In this document: positions 63,824 to 64,000 of the stretch, in pieces
Layout of the letters: the number at the start of each line of letters is the position of its first letter
Position numbering within the stretch: the first letter of the stretch is position 1
Source of the DNA: Clostridia bacterium
GTDB taxonomy: Bacteria > Bacillota > Clostridia > TANB77 > CAG-508
NCBI GenBank assembly: GCA_017528375.1
Contig: JAFXOY010000065.1
Location: 62,001 to 126,000, forward strand
Direction: 5' to 3'
DNA length: 64,000 nucleotides
Notes under the pieces: generated by a model
What the model saw: only the letters and a program-made list of their open reading frames with translations
Told to the model about the DNA's origin: nothing
Database searches by the model: none
Translations under genes and position numbers: made by a program

Positions 63824-64000
63824 TATGTAATAAATTACTAATTCTTGTCTAAAGTATTTATCATCTTTGCTAGTATCTAAAATAGTATTTTTGTTTTTCT
63901 TAATTAATTTTGCTACTTGCCATAATCCTATACCATGAGACTCTTTATCTTTTGTTTTTGAGGTATAACCTTTTTCAGCTAATCTACTTATATCAATGTT
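63821..64000 (-). CDS. AgrC-like sensor kinase, C-terminal part (partial)
   Basis: The last 59 codons of a gene that enters from the right edge. The peptide EKGYTSKTKDKESHGIGLWQ then VAKLIKKNK matches the C-terminal GHKL ATPase with its G2 box (HGIGLW), as in AgrC-type peptide-sensing kinases (HATPase_c_5). It is convergent with agrBD instead of following them, and ends YYI at 63821. Being partial, its sensor domain cannot be seen. Confidence 0.78.
   Translation of the reverse strand, partial: NIDISRLAEKGYTSKTKDKESHGIGLWQVAKLIKKNKNTILDTSKDDKYFRQELVIYYI

Overview
This is a low-GC, Gram-positive chromosomal segment. I place it in the Bacillota, most likely an uncultured spore-forming Clostridia of gut type. 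The grounds are strong A/T bias, AGGAGG-type ribosome sites, TTGACA/TATAAT promoters, intrinsic terminators, a T-box leader, a CIRCE element, a glmS ribozyme, and sporulation or Gram-positive marker genes (spoVG, spoIVB, bofA, whiA, mutS2, cdaA, agr). The genetic code looks standard: TGA is used as a stop at 28960 and tryptophan is TGG. Most genes are ordinary chromosomal housekeeping genes on the + strand.

Layout. (1) 1-5.6 kb: the end of a surface polysaccharide locus (permease tail, Wzt/TagH-type ATPase, O-antigen ligase-like protein), then a cell-wall adhesin with two SpaA domains that carry large insertions. (2) 5.7-12.5 kb: an orphan radical SAM protein, a T-box-controlled pheST operon, cdaA and truA. 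(3) 12.5-19.2 kb: a small membrane protein, a frameshifted spoIVB, an AraC regulator with a VOC protein, a decayed gene, a membrane-anchored transglutaminase-like protein, murC and spoVG. (4) 19.2-30 kb: a small minus-strand gene, a promoter facing a truncated 5S rRNA-like sequence, a heterodimeric ABC exporter, two asnB paralogs flanking an unknown gene, and a two-gene HTH/coiled-coil operon. (5) 30-40 kb: mutS2, and the rimP-nusA-ylxR-infB-rbfA-nrnA-truB operon. (6) 40-46 kb: two GT8 glycosyltransferases with two PlsC-type acyltransferases, a prmC with a broken N-terminus, a probable 6S RNA, and a single-domain RelA/SpoT-like alarmone synthetase. (7) 46-56 kb: whiA, hemW, the CIRCE-controlled hrcA-grpE-dnaK-dnaJ cluster, pyk, and a yaaL-like gene with bofA. 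(8) 56-64 kb: glmS with its ribozyme, a zinc-ribbon membrane protein, uvrC, a small minus-strand gene, an rRNA-type methyltransferase, an RluA pseudouridine synthase, and an agrB/agrD quorum-sensing locus with a convergent AgrC-like kinase cut by the window end.

The most distinctive feature is a set of palindromic elements. Several carry GGGACG cores, four are 170-290 bp long inverted repeats, and nearly all begin within a few bases of a stop codon, including inside the rimP-nusA and dnaK-dnaJ operons. Other items worth following are a promoter directly upstream of a 5S fragment, two conserved genes each interrupted by a one-base frameshift, the orphan alarmone synthetase, and an unusual agr arrangement with a readable peptide precursor.
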